Positions 30,632 through 42,328 of a stretch of DNA of 64,000 nt are shown in pieces. This DNA comes from Clavaria fumosa (Eukaryota > Basidiomycota > Agaricomycetes > Agaricales > Clavariaceae). The notes beneath the pieces are model-generated. The model was not told where the DNA came from, made no database searches, and saw only the letters and a list, made by a program, of their open reading frames with translations. A program made the position numbers and the translations under genes. The stretch covers positions 186,001-250,000 of the forward strand of contig OX637800.1 in the NCBI GenBank assembly GCA_951802425.1, given 5' to 3'. Numbering within the stretch: position 1 is the first letter of the stretch; each line of letters begins with the position of its first letter.

Positions 30632-32683
30632 ATGTCGAAGGGGCCTTTCCGTCGTCAGGTTACTTCGTTTTACCGCTAACTCTTGGTTGACCTCCGCCTA
30701 TCGCATTCGCATGTCGCAAAGCCCGTTCACCAGCTTAAATCTGCTTCACCCGCCTCCTGTCCCCACAGCTGGCCTACCCAGCGCTACTCAGTTCCAGTTT
30801 GCGCTCTTTGGTCAAGAGATTCTAACCAATCCTCCAAACGACCCAATAATCTCACCCCGCGCTGCACGGCCAAGGACAAATTCAACCGCATTCCAACCGC
30901 CCGCGCACAAGCATGCCCACCACCTCCACTCCATCCCTCCTCGAGAGAAGTCCACCCGTACTCCTATAATTGACTATATGGTTTGGGTCCACGGTCGTAC
31001 TCGCTTCGCTCAAGCTCAGGCCGAACTTGGCATGACTGATCGCACAGGTGGTCCCACCTCCAAGAACTATGCTCATGCGCAACGCCCGGAGAACTTTGAA
31101 GAAGATGAAGAGGTGCCCAGTGACGGGGAAGAAGTCACGGTTCTGAGGGCTAGGCTCGGCCCTTTCGGCGACCTCTGCGGAAGTGAAGAAGATGTGAGGA
31201 CTCGTAAGCGAGACCTGAATCTTGTAAGGAGTCTTAGACTGCGTTCAGAGGGGATGTAGAAGGTTGTCACGTCGATGTTGGACCAGCTGCCAGCTGTTCA
31301 TCCCAACCACGATGACTATCTTATGTCTGCAACGACCTCCTCAGGATTGAAGCCTCATTCGGACTCCTCACATCCACATACGTTGCCAAATGGTGGCCGC
31401 CTTCGTCTTGCCCTGAGCGCCGTCATAAACGACTTATTCGCTTGGCAGGCTCCTGTATCCCATCAACACCAGGCACCCGGTTCCGTTTCTGTCACGTCGG
31501 ACTCTTTACCCTCTGAGTCCCCAGAGCTTTCTTCAGCGTCAATCTCGCTTGATGCGACTCAGCGAGTTGTCGTTCCACCTTCTCTTGTTCCCCTGTCGCA
31601 CATATCCGGTATTTCGAGTACCGTGAACCCCCCTCCTGATTACTTGCAATCATACATCCCGGTATGTTCTCTGCCCATCCCCGGAAGAATAACCGCACGG
31701 CGCTGAAGGCAAAGCAGTACACTTCCTTCCTGCCCACTCCATCAGCGCATGCTCGCGCTCTGTACGCAGGTGGCGCAGACCCCCGTCTTTCCTCTCATTC
31801 TCAGCTTTGTCCGTGCCATCTACGGGTGGGGTGCGACATGTGTGCCGACGCGAAGTCTAACCTCCCCGGGAGAACATCCTTCTCGCTAAACGCCACTACC
31901 GAAGCCCGCCGCCGCGGTACGTGCATCAGCGGGTGGCTCGACAGCCCGGGTGTCGGAAGCGGCCTTGCACGGCCCGCCACAGGCGAGAGCGTCCTCCGGA
32001 GGAGGCCCGCAGCAGCCGACGCAACGGGCGGCGGCGGCAGTGACAATGGGGCCGGGTGCACGCTCGCGGGGCTCCTCCCGCGCTTCGTGCGCCTAAGCGC
32101 GCTGGTTTCGGCTGAGCTCGCGAGCGAGGCACGCGAAGCGGAGCTCGGCGAGCAGCACGAGTGGGCGGAGCCCGACGAAGACCGCATGACGAGGGGCTTG
32201 GCGGCCTCTGGGGCTGGTCCTGCGTTGCGGATGAGCGCGCGATGCAGGGTTGGGGCGCTGCCCGTCCTCCGACCAACACGGGAGTGGTATATGCTCCTTG
32301 CGGGCCTGGCCACGCGGGCCGTGCTGGAGGGGTATGCTACGTGCCGATGGAAGGGCACTGCGCCATTGGAGTGCTTGTTGCTGCTTGGCCAAGGAGTGAA
32401 CGACGTGCCTGGTGAGAAGAAGGGGGAAGGGAGAGCGGGGGATATGCGCGAGTGCGAGATCGAGATCGAGGACGAGTTCGCATGGTTCGACCCGGACGAG
32501 ACGCCGAGCCTTCAAGAGGCGACGCGTATCCTATTCCCCTCGCTGGGCACGTGCAAGAGTATGGCAGCGCCAAGCAAGGAAGGGCCGGAGGCAGAGTTTG
32601 AGGCAGAGATGCGAGAACGGCTGCGAAGGGTTTGTCTCAGACACATGAATTCGCGAACACGCCCGCCCCCGCCGTGTCACTGA
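30632..32683 (+). CDS. Conserved basidiomycete protein of unknown function, interrupted by TAG and a probable frameshift
   Basis: Exon 1 (30632-30658, MSKGPFRRQ) joins after a 64-nt intron to 30723, in phase. The protein has a Pro-rich N-terminus, a conserved block DYMVWVHGRTRFAQAQAELGMTD, an acidic patch, and after residue MRSEGM-like sequence a TAG (31257-31259) exactly where a Glu codon would continue into KVVTSMLDQLPAVHPNH. Near 31660 the reading frame moves to a second long ORF (31664-32683) with FSAHPRKNNRTALKAKQY, a Cys-containing CPCHLRVGCDMC, PTREWYMLLAGLATRAVLEG and a C-terminal FDPDETPSLQEATRILFPSL. Either an intron at 31661 (GTATGT) or a one-base indel explains the shift. The blocks look like a single conserved gene of unknown function; this copy is probably non-functional or mis-sequenced at two points. 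Confidence 0.6.
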
Positions 32684-32770
32684 CGAAATGATCTGTAATT
32701 CTTTGGCATAGACATATTTTCATAGAGACATTGTGTGAGTAAATTGAATAAACAGTGATGGGCTGGCTTC

Positions 32771-33618
32771 TCATTCAGACAACTGCATCCTGAACTTTCC
32801 TGCCTTCACAAGGTCAACGTCTTCCTCAGCATACTGAATGAGCAAGTCAGCTGTTCCTTTACCAATACCAAGCCAATCAGAAAGCTTCTCCACTGATATA
32901 CGGTTACCTGTGAGCTGGTGGATGCGACGATACCCTTCATTGTTGAATTTTTGAGCATACGCAGAGAAATTTTCTCCAGAGCGAGAAGGATGTTGGTCAC
33001 AATATGAGAGCCACGGTAAAATTTTTGGGTATTCGACAAGGGTGGTGGGAACCGGATTAGAAATAGGTGTGGCGAGATTCTCACCAGGGGGAGGGGGTGT
33101 TTGATAGAGGGGTGGCATCATAAATGGAGGATAAAACATGTAAGGGAAGGGCATAGGCTGTGATTGAGAAGGCAAATTGGTGCCTGATTGCAAAGGCAAA
33201 TTGGTGCGTGATTGTGAACGAGGTTCGTTCCCATACAGGTTGATTTCGCTAGGTTTTTCTGTTGTCAAGTACTTCTCTGGCTCCCTTGCCTTCACAGAAT
33301 GAGTATATAGATTATTTGAATAATTAGAAACATACATGGAGTGTTGCCCAATAGTTGAGATTCGTTTCCGTGATTGGATAACACGCTCTTTGAACCGGAT
33401 CTTTCCAGCACAATGCTTGTTTGTCAGGAAGGCTATGGACTGGACATGCAAACGCTTCTGTGATAGCTCGTCGAGATGTCAGTAGTTTCACTGGGCTGTT
33501 GAAATTATCAATGTCAAGTGGATTGCATATCTCGAGGACTCACTTTACTCTCACTCTTTGAAGTCTTTGAAGTCTGAGAGTCCTTCGAAAATACTTGAAC
33601 CGTTACTGGCTTCATCAT
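32771..33618 (-). CDS. Fungal hypothetical protein with C-terminal SAM-like domain
   Basis: Three exons fit: 33618 to about 33550, about 33488-33336, and 33289-32771; the last intron is 46 nt and keeps frame. Exon 2 gives SRRAITEAFACPVHSLPDKQ and DPVQRACYPITETNLNYW. Exon 3 starts AREPEKYLTTEKPSE, continues through a Pro/Met/Tyr-rich linker (PPFMMPPLYQTPPPP) and ends in a compact helical domain (YRRIHQLTGNRISVEKLSDW, LGIGKGTADLLIQYAEEDV), reminiscent of SAM-type protein-interaction domains. This arrangement recurs in agaricomycete genomes without known function. The exact exon 1/2 splice is uncertain: with GTGAGA as donor and CCCAG as acceptor the frame holds. Confidence 0.55.
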
Positions 33619-33989
33619 GCGAGTCGAGCGGTGTCCATTGGCAAGAATCCGTGGAACGATAAGTGGTCGGAGTAAGGCAATCAACGTGTCCAGATGTCGC
33701 TGAGAAAAGAGATCACATGGCAGATCCCTTTTGCCATCAGTGCTGAGATGATAAAGCAGACGGAGCGACGAGGGATAAATGTTGAGATGTTCGGCAATCG
33801 TTTGCTGAAGCTCGTACCACGTGATTGTCGAAGAGACGATCTCGCGGGTTCTCGTTGCTCCATCTGTGATCTCTATCGTGAATTTTCAGATGCTAATTTT
33901 CATATTATTACTATAATAGGAAACCGTAAACCCGGCAAACCATGGGTACGGTGCATGGTCTGGCTGAGGGTACAAAATTAGGACACCAC
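33619..33989. other. Intergenic DNA between SAM-like gene and gypsy remnants
   Basis: One plus frame (33694-33981) is open but has no recognisable motif; nothing else is supportable. Confidence 0.35.
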
Positions 33990-34800
33990 ACCCATAACCC
34001 TGGAACCCTTGAGCCAAAACCCACAGATAAACCCAGACCCATGGATTTCCCTAGTTGGAGAGCACCAGGAGCAGATCCATTTCCTGCTGGGAAAGACCCA
34101 GTCCCACATGGTGATTCTTGGGCATGACTGGTTAAAGTGACATAACCCAGAGATCGACTGGGTCAAGGCTGAAGTAAAGCTTACTCACTGCCCCAGCCCC
34201 AGCTCCTCCCCACCCCACTGCCACCCAACCCCTGCGAAAGCCCCTGCCCCCCCAAAGGTGAGTACCCTGGCCTCAGCCAGTATTCCAGACACTCACTTCT
34301 CCAACTCTGGCCCCACCCCCAATTGGTCCCACCTCTACCCCACTGTCTTTAGTCAAGTGAAGTGGGATGAGCTCCCCCATGCTGGCCTGGACTTTGATAT
34401 TAAAATTGAGTTCAAAAAGGACCCTGGGCACCTCTTCTCCAAGCTGTACTCACTAACCTGGAGAGAGATGGTGGAGATGAACCACTGGGTGGATGAGCAG
34501 TTGGCCTCTGGACATATCCAACCTTTGAAGTCCCCATATGCCAGCCCCTTCTTCTTCAAACATGAGAAGGACAAGCTGTGACCAATCAACAACTACTCAG
34601 GGTTGAATGCTTACTTGATCAAGGACAAATACCCCTCCCCCTCATCTGGGACACAGTGGATGTGCTTAAGGGAGCATCTATCTATTCCAAGATAGATGCA
34701 AAGGGAGGTTTCCCCTTGATGCAGGTTTGGCCAGAGCACCAACACTGCTGTGCTTTCTTGACACCTTGCAGACTCTTCGAACCAGCAGTTAGCTGAATGA
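33990..34800 (+). pseudogene. Decayed Ty3/gypsy protease - reverse transcriptase fragment
   Basis: Read through stops, the plus strand gives a retropepsin tail (VILGHDWLK, then NPEIDWVK), a Pro-rich linker, and the N-terminal part of a reverse transcriptase: LPHAGLDFDIKIEFKKDPG, MVEMNHWVDEQLASGHIQPL, SPYASPFFFKHEKDKL, then NNYSGLNAYLIKDKYPSP. TGA, TAG and TAA codons occur at arginine, lysine or tryptophan positions of normal elements. The YxDD box, RNase H and integrase are missing. No flanking LTR could be tied to it. Confidence 0.7.
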
Positions 34801-34949
34801 CAGTGAAGCATGTGGCTTTCATCAGAATTATGAATCACATGTGGGATTGCCAATTGTCAGTTCAGAGGGATCATCAGGTGGCAGAATTGAGTTGGGAGCA
34901 CTCATTGAGTGTGAGAATGTGTCAGGTGGCCCATAACTGAGTGTGTTGG

Positions 34950-36480
34950 GTCATGACAACAACTCAGCTCACTGAGAATTTTGGTCCCTATGATGCAGTC
35001 CAAGAGGCAGAGTTCAAACTCAATGCCTCTGGATGTGTGAGGACCAGAAGTTGATGAAATACATGATTTGGTTCAATAGATTTGCTGCTATGGTCCATTG
35101 GGATGAGTATGCATTGCAGCAGCAGTTCTACAAAGGACTGGCAAGCTGCATCAAAGATGAATTGGCATGCATAAACCACATGGATATGCTCTGGACTCTG
35201 TGAGTAGGCTAGCATGATTGATGGTCATTATTGGGCTGCAGCAGGAGATCTCTCAGGACTCTGCCAAGGCTCTGACTCCCAATCACAATAAAAAAGAGGC
35301 TTTGGATAATACCAAGCCTTCTAACCCACCTGACACTAATACAAAGTCTGGTAAACCATCAGATAAGCATCTGGCAAACTCCAGTTCAAACCCTGGGATC
35401 TAAAACTGCCAGAAACCCCAGCAGCTCTGGTAACTCTGGTGATTCCAAAAGGCCCCATCTTGAGGGCAAACTGGGTGCAGATGGAAAACTGACCCCAGAG
35501 GAACACCAAAGGCATTTTGACAACAACCTCTCCCTCTTCTGTGGCACAGCAGGCCATAAGGCCAATGAGTGCCAGAAACAGACCTGGCAGGCCAATGCCA
35601 ATGCTGCCTGAGTCACCTCTGACAGAGATGACTCTACCCCAAACAATGACTAAGCAGCCTGTGGAGCACAGCATGACTCTTCAGCTGCTCCAACTCTGAT
35701 CATGCTAAATTATACCCAATACCCTTTCTTTTCATCACTCTCTCTATACCTGTTTCCTCTCCATCTCTTTTGTCTCCTTTTTGAGTGCTATTAGACTCCA
35801 GCACTGAACTCTGTTTCATTGATACCAAGTTTGTCTCTTGACTCCATCTCCAAACAAAAAACTCCAGTGACCCCCCAGGAGGTCATTTTTATAAATGAGA
35901 CCACCTCTGTCTGGGTCACTGAACCACCACTGTCTGGGTCACTGAACCACCTCTGTCTGGGTCACTGAACCACCTCTGTCTGGGTCACTGAGGCAGTCCA
36001 GCTCTCCATTCAACTCTCTGCCATGGGTCCAACTGATGTCTTGCTTGTTGTTACCAATCTTGACCCCTCTTGTGATGTGATCTTGGGAATGTCCAACACA
36101 ATCTGCTGGTTGATTGGACTACAGGTCACATAACACCCAGACCATCTACTAATGAGGAAAAAACTCTGAAATCTGTTCCAAAGGGCACACTGGCCAGCAC
36201 CTTTCACCCTGTCCCTCCATCTATCTCTGATCCATGTGTCTCAGTTTTATCATCATCTGCAGCAATTCTGAACCAAGCCCAGACTCTGACTCTGACTCCA
36301 ACTCCAATGTTGATGATTCTCTCAGCCTCTGTCCTTACTGGGGAACCAAAAGTTTCCTTTGTGAATGCTGCTGTGTTCACCAGGGCTTGTAGACTTTGTG
36401 GGTCTCAAACCTTTGGTATGACATTGTCAAGTGAATTGGCCTTGGCAGCCTCTGCTTTGTTCAACATTTGGGAATGGCCA
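34950..36480 (+). pseudogene. Decayed gypsy gag and protease fragment
   Basis: The plus strand carries a broken gag of the same family as Element 1: LTENFGPYDAVQEAEFKL, HWDEYALQQQFYKGLAS, a Ser/Asn/Pro linker and a CCHC knuckle (CGTAGHKANEC with an upstream Phe for one Cys). A retropepsin-like stretch follows (ELCFIDTKF ... DVILGMSN) containing four tandem copies of a 24-bp CTCTGTCTGGGTCACTGAAC unit at 35905-35995. Similarity ends near FVNAAVFTRAC...ALFNI at 36470. Element 1 is inserted just to the right, so these remnants are older than it. Confidence 0.7.
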
Positions 36481-36519
36481 GGAAAGGATAGATATGGTGG
36501 GCATCCAGATGACAGGTGT

Positions 36520-37256
36520 TGTCACAGTCCTAACAAGGTTAATGGTGAAGGGGTTAACAGAGCAGAATGGAGATGTATTATTGGAGTCCAATCAGAGTCC
36601 AATATCGGAGAAACAGAGTAGTAAGTAGAGAAGAAGGAGACTTATGGGACTGCAGCCTCAACATATGTGTTGTGCCACCACATATATACCTTGTCCCTAT
36701 TTATCAAACAGAAAACAATGCCAGAAAGAAATCAAACAGAGAAGTCAAACTCCAAGAATATCAGAGTCAGCTGGAATTGATTGGAGTTGGTCGGAGTTAG
36801 TCAGATGATGTGGAGGACATCGAGGACAATGAGGATGAAAGCTCAGAGATGTTTTTAGGATCAAGAGATGTTAATATTCAAACTGAGGAGCAGGGAGATA
36901 CAGGTGGAAGCTTATACTGCAAGGACAGAGTAAAGGAGTAATGTGAAACAATGTACATATCAAATTACTAGGAGAGTTTCACCACATGTGCCTGTGCAAT
37001 TTTTATGGAACAAAGGAACAACAACAAAAAAGCAACTCCCATGGGTCAAGGGTATCCTCTCAATGGTAAACAGGATGAGGGGATGGAGGGAGAAGGTTCT
37101 AGAATGAAGTCTGAACAGTCCGAAGGCTGGCAGAGTAAAGTCCGATGGAGGTGTGGAATGGAGCACACAGAGTTACAGTGGAGCAGATCGGAGTTGGTAC
37201 GGAGCTCGGAGTCCAGGGCGGGGATCATGCTTATGCAAGCGGATGGGGTCATAACA
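36520..37256 (-). repeat. 3' LTR of Element 1 (737 bp)
   Basis: TGTCACAGTCC ... GGTCATAACA, preceded by the TSD GGTGT. It differs from the 5' LTR largely by C/T and G/A changes (for example CAGAGTCC versus CGGAGTCC), as expected after cytosine deamination. Confidence 0.9.
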
Positions 37257-37485
37257 GTATCCTCCTCTTAGGGTCGAACCCCTGAGACCCTGTGGCTCAA
37301 CTCTGCGTGAACATGTGTTGTCCATAACGAGTTAGCATCGGAGTTTTGTGGCACTTTGATCGGAGTCCGAAATTTTTTTGGGGGTTAAAACAACCATGCG
37401 CAACGCACTCCGCTTTTCTCTTCCTTAACTCATCACTATCACCACTTGCCCCTAACACGGGCAATCTTTCTTTTAAAAACTTATC
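37257..37485. promoter_or_regulatory. Spacer between the 3' LTR and the antisense ORF
   Basis: Only 229 bp separate the LTR edge from the antisense ATG, so transcription of that ORF would have to start in this spacer or in the LTR read backwards. A pyrimidine-rich tract near 37400-37475 precedes the ATG. Promoter activity is inferred. Confidence 0.3.
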
Positions 37486-38535
37486 ATGTCCAATGCACAA
37501 TTGACGCCCGGAGCTGGGCCCAGCCGCCCCTCCCGCCCTTGTCCACGACCCATAGTCGCCGTCCCCACGCAACCTCGCATGGAGGACGAGGACCCCGAGA
37601 TCACAGCCCTCACAAAAAGGATCAATGCGTTGAGGGAGAAAAAGGCAAGGGAGGAAGAGGAGTGGCAGAGGCAGGAGGAAGAGGAGCAGAAAGCAAGGGA
37701 GGTGGCAGATAAGGTGTGGCGGGAGGAGCTGGAGAGGGCAAAGGCGGTGGAGGCAAAGTGGAGGGCAGCAGAGGTGGCACAGGAGCAAGGGGTAGGGAGG
37801 AAGCGATCTCCGACACCGGAGATGGAGGCAGATCATGCGGAGTGTGCGCAATGTCATAGGTTGGGGGTGGCCTGTGTGTGGCCGAGTGGGGGGCAGGGGA
37901 CGGCCTGCAATGCCTGTGCAGGGGCGAAGCAGAAGTGCAGAGGTGGAGAGGTGGAGAGGCCGGAGCGGAAAAAGGCAAAGGGGACGCAGACCAAGCGGTC
38001 CACAGAGTCAGAGGAGGATAGGGTGGAGATGTGGGTGCTGCGGGGCCGGCGGGCGGAGGAGGAGGAGTTAAATTTGATGCGGGCCACGCATAACGTGGTC
38101 CTGAGGGGGGTGGTCACGATAGAGAAGTGGAGGATGGAGGCGGCAGCAGAGCGGAAGGCCATGGCAGAGGATCGGAAGATCCTCTGTGGGATTTTGGAGA
38201 AGTGGGGGAGGAGGATGGAGGTGGTGGAGAAGGCGGAGGCAGCAGAGGAGGTGAGGAAGAAGAAGGCAGAGAAGGCGGAGGTGGAGGACATGGTGGTGGA
38301 GGTGATGGGGAAGGAGAAGGGAAAGGCGAAGGAAGAGGTGGAGGTGGAGAAAGAGGCAGAGGAAGAGGCAGAGGCGGTAGTGGAGTCTGGGCTTAAGAGC
38401 CTGAAGGAGTTTTACAAGCATTGCCCGGCTTGCCCCCCTCCACCTAAAAATATAAAAATATATATCTATGTTGTATTTATTGTTTTTCTTTTTATTGTTT
38501 TCTTTTTTATAATTTTTATTGTTTTTTATCCTTGA
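37486..38535 (+). CDS. Antisense ORF of Element 1: coiled coil plus Zn(II)2Cys6-type cluster
   Basis: A 349-aa intact frame lies between integrase and the 3' LTR on the strand opposite to gag-pol. After a Pro-rich start comes an acidic heptad-rich helix (about residues 30-105: Glu/Lys/Arg/Ala, likely coiled coil). The cysteine cluster C-x2-C-x6-C-x10-C-x2-C-x6-C (about residues 124-153, CAQCHRLGVAC ... CNACAGAKQKC) has exactly the spacing of Gal4-type fungal zinc clusters. A basic linker (RKKAKGTQTKR) and a second long coiled coil follow. The C-terminus has about 28 hydrophobic residues (IYIYVVFIVFLFIVFFF), which may be a membrane tail or AT-rich 3' sequence read as protein. Unlike gag-pol it has no stops. 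A DNA-binding role is inferred from the cysteine pattern. Confidence 0.7.
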   Translation: MSNAQLTPGAGPSRPSRPCPRPIVAVPTQPRMEDEDPEITALTKRINALREKKAREEEEWQRQEEEEQKAREVADKVWREELERAKAVEAKWRAAEVAQEQGVGRKRSPTPEMEADHAECAQCHRLGVACVWPSGGQGTACNACAGAKQKCRGGEVERPERKKAKGTQTKRSTESEEDRVEMWVLRGRRAEEEELNLMRATHNVVLRGVVTIEKWRMEAAAERKAMAEDRKILCGILEKWGRRMEVVEKAEAAEEVRKKKAEKAEVEDMVVEVMGKEKGKAKEEVEVEKEAEEEAEAVVESGLKSLKEFYKHCPACPPPPKNIKIYIYVVFIVFLFIVFFFIIFIVFYP

Positions 38536-38869
38536 ACTTGAGTGAAAAGTAAGCGGAGTGAAAGAAAAATAAGTAAGACAAGATGGAGAAGATGAAGAGA
38601 GATTCAGAGTCAGACTTGGGAGAAAATAAAAAGTTCAGAGTTTTCAGAGAAAAGGAATAAGAAGAAAGGAGGTTTTTCAGAGTTTTTGGAGTTTTTGGAG
38701 AAAGGAACAGAGAGAGAGACGGAGAGACGGAGAGATGGAAATACAGATTTTTTTTTATTTAATGATTCAGAGAAGACGGAGAAAAGAGACGGAGTTGTAT
38801 AGAATGGAAAATGTACGTAAATAGAAGCATAAGAGAAATTTTGGGGTATTGGAGTGAATGGAGAAAAGT
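38536..38869. other. Convergent spacer between antisense ORF and chromodomain stop
   Basis: Purine-rich plus strand (GAGAGACGGAGA, AAGAAGAAAGG) with runs of A and T. The two convergent reading frames end on either side, so it probably holds both 3' ends. No gene is seen. Confidence 0.4.
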
Positions 38870-40161
38870 CTAGAGGGTATTGAGAGGTCCGGGCTTGTTC
38901 GGATAAGCTTGGTGGAAATCTGAAATGGCCTTGGAGGCATGAACAAGTTTGGTAGCAGGGAGCCAGGATGTTTCCTCATCAGTTCCTTCATATCTGGACC
39001 ACCGCACCAGGTATAGGAGTTTGCAGGTGTGGCGTTTGTCAATCTTGGAGTTGAGCACTTCAGAGATTTTGTGCTCTAGGTCTCCGTCAATCTCTACCAG
39101 AGGAGGCGGGGAGATGGTACAATTTGGAATTGTATTCGGAGTGACTGGCTCCAGCATGGAAATGTGAAAGATGGGGTGGACAGCTTGCATGGCCTCGGGG
39201 AGTCGGAGTACAAAGGAGTATGAACTGGCCTCTCCGATGATTTCGAAGGGTCCAAGGAACTTGTCAGAGAGTTTTTTGGAGGGTCTGGTTGTACGGAAAA
39301 ACTTCGCCTTAATGTAGACTTGGTTTCCAACCTTAAACTCCAGTGCCGGAGTCTGACAGTTGTCCGCTGGGCCCTGATAGCGACTCTGCACTTCAGTGAT
39401 TTGGGTATGGAGTTCTTGGTGCAGCTGATCCAAGTCTACAGTGAGTTCTCAGGCATGGACCGAAGTTACTTCACATTCGGGGAATACCAACATATTCAGG
39501 TGGTAGCCCTTGTTCGTGAAGAATGGAGAAACCCCAGTGGTGGCACTCAGGGCATTGTTGTAGGCAAACTCGGCCAGGGGAAGGAGCTGTGACCAGTTGT
39601 CCTGCTGGTAATTGCAGTAACAACAGAGGTACTGTTCCAATGTCTGGTTAGTCCACTCCATCTGTCTGTCGCCCTCCAGATGATATCTGGAGGTGAAGTG
39701 TAAAGTCATGTCCAGGACTTTACCCAATGAGCAAAAAAAAGGGAAATGAACTTGGAGCCATGATCGGAGGTGACATGTGACAGAACTCCATGTTTCGAGA
39801 AGACGTGGAATATGAATAGACAGGCCAACTCTGCGGAGTTCACTTCGTTGGTCGTCGGGATGAAGATCCCCTGCTTTGTAAACCTATCAACAACCACCAA
39901 TATTGCAGTAAAACCGGAGCTCTCAGGGAGTTGCTTGATGAAATCCATTGAAATGGAATTCCACGGTTTCTTGGGTATGGGCAGCTGCTTGAGCATTCCA
40001 TATGGCTTATGCCAAGGGGCTTTCGCCCTACCACAAGTCGTACAAGATTTGCAAAAGTCCAATACAAATCCTTGGAGTTTCGGCCAGGTATAATCCCTGA
40101 AGACCAAGGCCATAGTCTTGGTCTGACTGAAATGTCCGGCAAGTGGGTGATCATGTCTCAC
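38870..40161 (-). pseudogene. Element 1 integrase with chromodomain
   Basis: Minus-strand blocks give the HHCC zinc module (HPLAGHFSQTKTMALVFRDY, CKSCTTCGRAK), the catalytic core (MDFIKQLPES for the first Asp, TSDHGSKF for the second, RQMEWTNQTLEQYL for the Glu), a GPF/Y-like module (SDKFLGPFEI) and a C-terminal chromodomain (SEVLNSKIDKRHTCKLLYLV, RWSRYEGTDEETSWLP) that would steer integration to marked chromatin. At least one frameshift near 39720 and one near 39440 break the frame. The chromodomain places Element 1 among the chromoviruses. Confidence 0.85.
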
Positions 40162-40176
40162 ACATAAAACATGGAG

Positions 40177-42132
40177 TCAGAGGTCATTGATGTCCAGTAC
40201 ATAAATCCATCCATGCTCGCAGAGAAGTCCGTCGTCATCCATGGACCACTTAGGGTCTGCAGAGTTCGAGCGGAGGTCTTCTAGGATCAGGACAATCACA
40301 GGATCGAGCAAGAGTCCAGACCAGATGTCCTCTCGGAGTTGATGATCATCAATCACAAATGACGTGCAGAGTGCAGGTATGTAAAGTGACAAAGCTCGGA
40401 GAGACAATATCAATTGTTCACTGGAGAACATCGGCCGGAGGTTTTGCAGATTGATGCGGGCATAGTCGCTATCCCCCTCTTTGGGATAGACATCCCAACA
40501 TCTAGTCAATGCATTGGGTTTCATTCTGAGGTGCCCAGGGCAGAATCGGATCATGAAATTGAACTGGGAAAGGAACTCCGACCACCTGGCTTGATGCCGG
40601 GTGAGCAGGTGGACCGTGGAGAAGTACTAGAGGTTCTTATGGTCAGTAACAATGTCGACCAGAGTTTCAGAACCTTCGAGATAGTGCCTCCAAGCAGTAA
40701 ACACCTCAAATATAACAAGGAGTTCCTTATCGTGGGTGTCATAGTTCAGTTTGGAGATGCCTAGGGTGTGGGAATGAAAAGCGATAGGATGGACTTCACC
40801 GTCGGAGGTGACCATAGAGAGTATCACAGCGACAGCGTAGTCTGAGGCGTCCGTTTCGACTATCAGCGGAGCTCCAGGAATGAAGTGCGAGAGGATTGGA
40901 GCTGTGGAGAATGTAGTTTTCAGATAGTCAAATGCAGACTGGCAATTGCTGGACCAATGCCACTCGATGTTTTTATGCGTCAAGCAGTTCATCGGAGTGA
41001 CGATCTTGGAATAGCCATGGATGAAATGGTGGTAGAAATTGGCAAACCTGAGGAAGGACTGGACATCCTTGACCTTCCACAGGATCAGCCAATCCTGTAT
41101 AGTTTTCACTTTAGCTGTGTCCATAGAAAGTCCGGACGGAGATAAAACAAATCCAAGATACTCCATGGTTTCAGCATGAAATTCACACTTAGCTGGGTTC
41201 AAGAAGAGACTGTTCTTCCGGAGCCTTTGGAGTACCTCTTGGACATGCTCAACATGTTGTTTCAGATCCTCAGAGTAAATAAGGATGTCGTCAAGATAGA
41301 CAACCATGAATGTGTCGAGGAGGTCGGAGAATATGTCATTCATAAAGTGCTGGAATGTGGCAGGCGCGTTTGTGAGCCCAAAGGGCATCACACACCATTC
41401 AAAGGATCCATATCAGGTGCAGAATGCGGTCTTCCATCCATCACCTTCAGCAATACAGACCAGGTGATATGCATGTCAGAGGTCAAGTTTTGAGTAGATT
41501 CGGGCTTTTCCTGGAACATCAAGAAGATCTTTAGTCAGTGGAAGCAGATATCAGTCTTTTTTGGTCAATTTATTGAGACCACGGAAATCAATGCATAATC
41601 AGAGGGTTCCATTCTTCTTCCAGACAAAGAGCACAGGTGCTCCATGTGGAGAATGGCTTGGATGGATAAATCCAATATGGAGGTGCTCATTCAGAAACTT
41701 GCAGAGTTCGCTGAGTTCAGACTGTGACAGAGAGTAGACTGCACCTGGTGGAGGGGATTGGCCATCCAGCAGGTTGATCTTTAGATCATACAGTCGATGT
41801 GGAGCAAGGGTGTCTGCCTTCGTTTTACTGAAGACATCTGGAAAGTCCCTGTACTCCTCTGGAACAGAGAGGAGATCCTGGGGGGTGGTGTTGGGAATGT
41901 TGAACAAAGTGGAGGCTGTGCACACGGACTTGCTCGACAAAGTCATGCAAAAGACTTGGGACCCATGAAGTCCACAAGCTGTGACGAATGTGGCAGCATT
42001 CACAAAAGAAACCTTGGGTGTCTCCTGGAGAGACAGAGTAGACAGAAAGGTCAGAGACAGAGTCAAAGACAGAGACAGAAGCAGAGATGGAGATGGAGTC
42101 TGGGTCTGGTTCGGAGTCACTGCAGACGACAT
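40177..42132 (-). pseudogene. Element 1 reverse transcriptase and RNase H
   Basis: Visible in order: FVNAATFVTACGLHGSQVF, the linker PEEYRDFPDVFSKTKADTLAPH, RT motifs PHGAPVLFVWKKNGTL, FGLTNAPATFQHFMNDIF and the active-site YLDDILIYS, the connection PMNCLTHKNIEWHWS, RNase H (IVETDASDYAVA, NYDTHDKELLVI) and its end [15 protein letters not shown]. Stops at about 41596, 41530, 41490, 41415 and 40624 interrupt the frame, several of them TGA or TAA where Arg, Gln or Trp is expected. The polymerase is dead. Confidence 0.85.
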
Positions 42133-42328
42133 TTGAACTGGAGTGCACAGAGTGGAGACAGACAGAGGGACAGAGGTGGACAGAGGGACAGAGTGGAGAG
42201 TGCTGGCTGGTGCACCCTCTGGATCAGATTTCAGAGTTTTTCCTCTTTCATAGATGGTCTGGGCTTTATCTGGCCAGTAGTCCAGTCAACCAGCAGGTTG
42301 TTTTGGAACAGCCAATTCATTCCCAAGA

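Noticed and set aside
37622..38421. Long minus-strand and second plus-strand frames opposite the Element 1 antisense ORF
   Set aside because: They are shadows of the GC-skewed, Glu-rich coding frame; only the 349-codon frame shows the zinc cluster.
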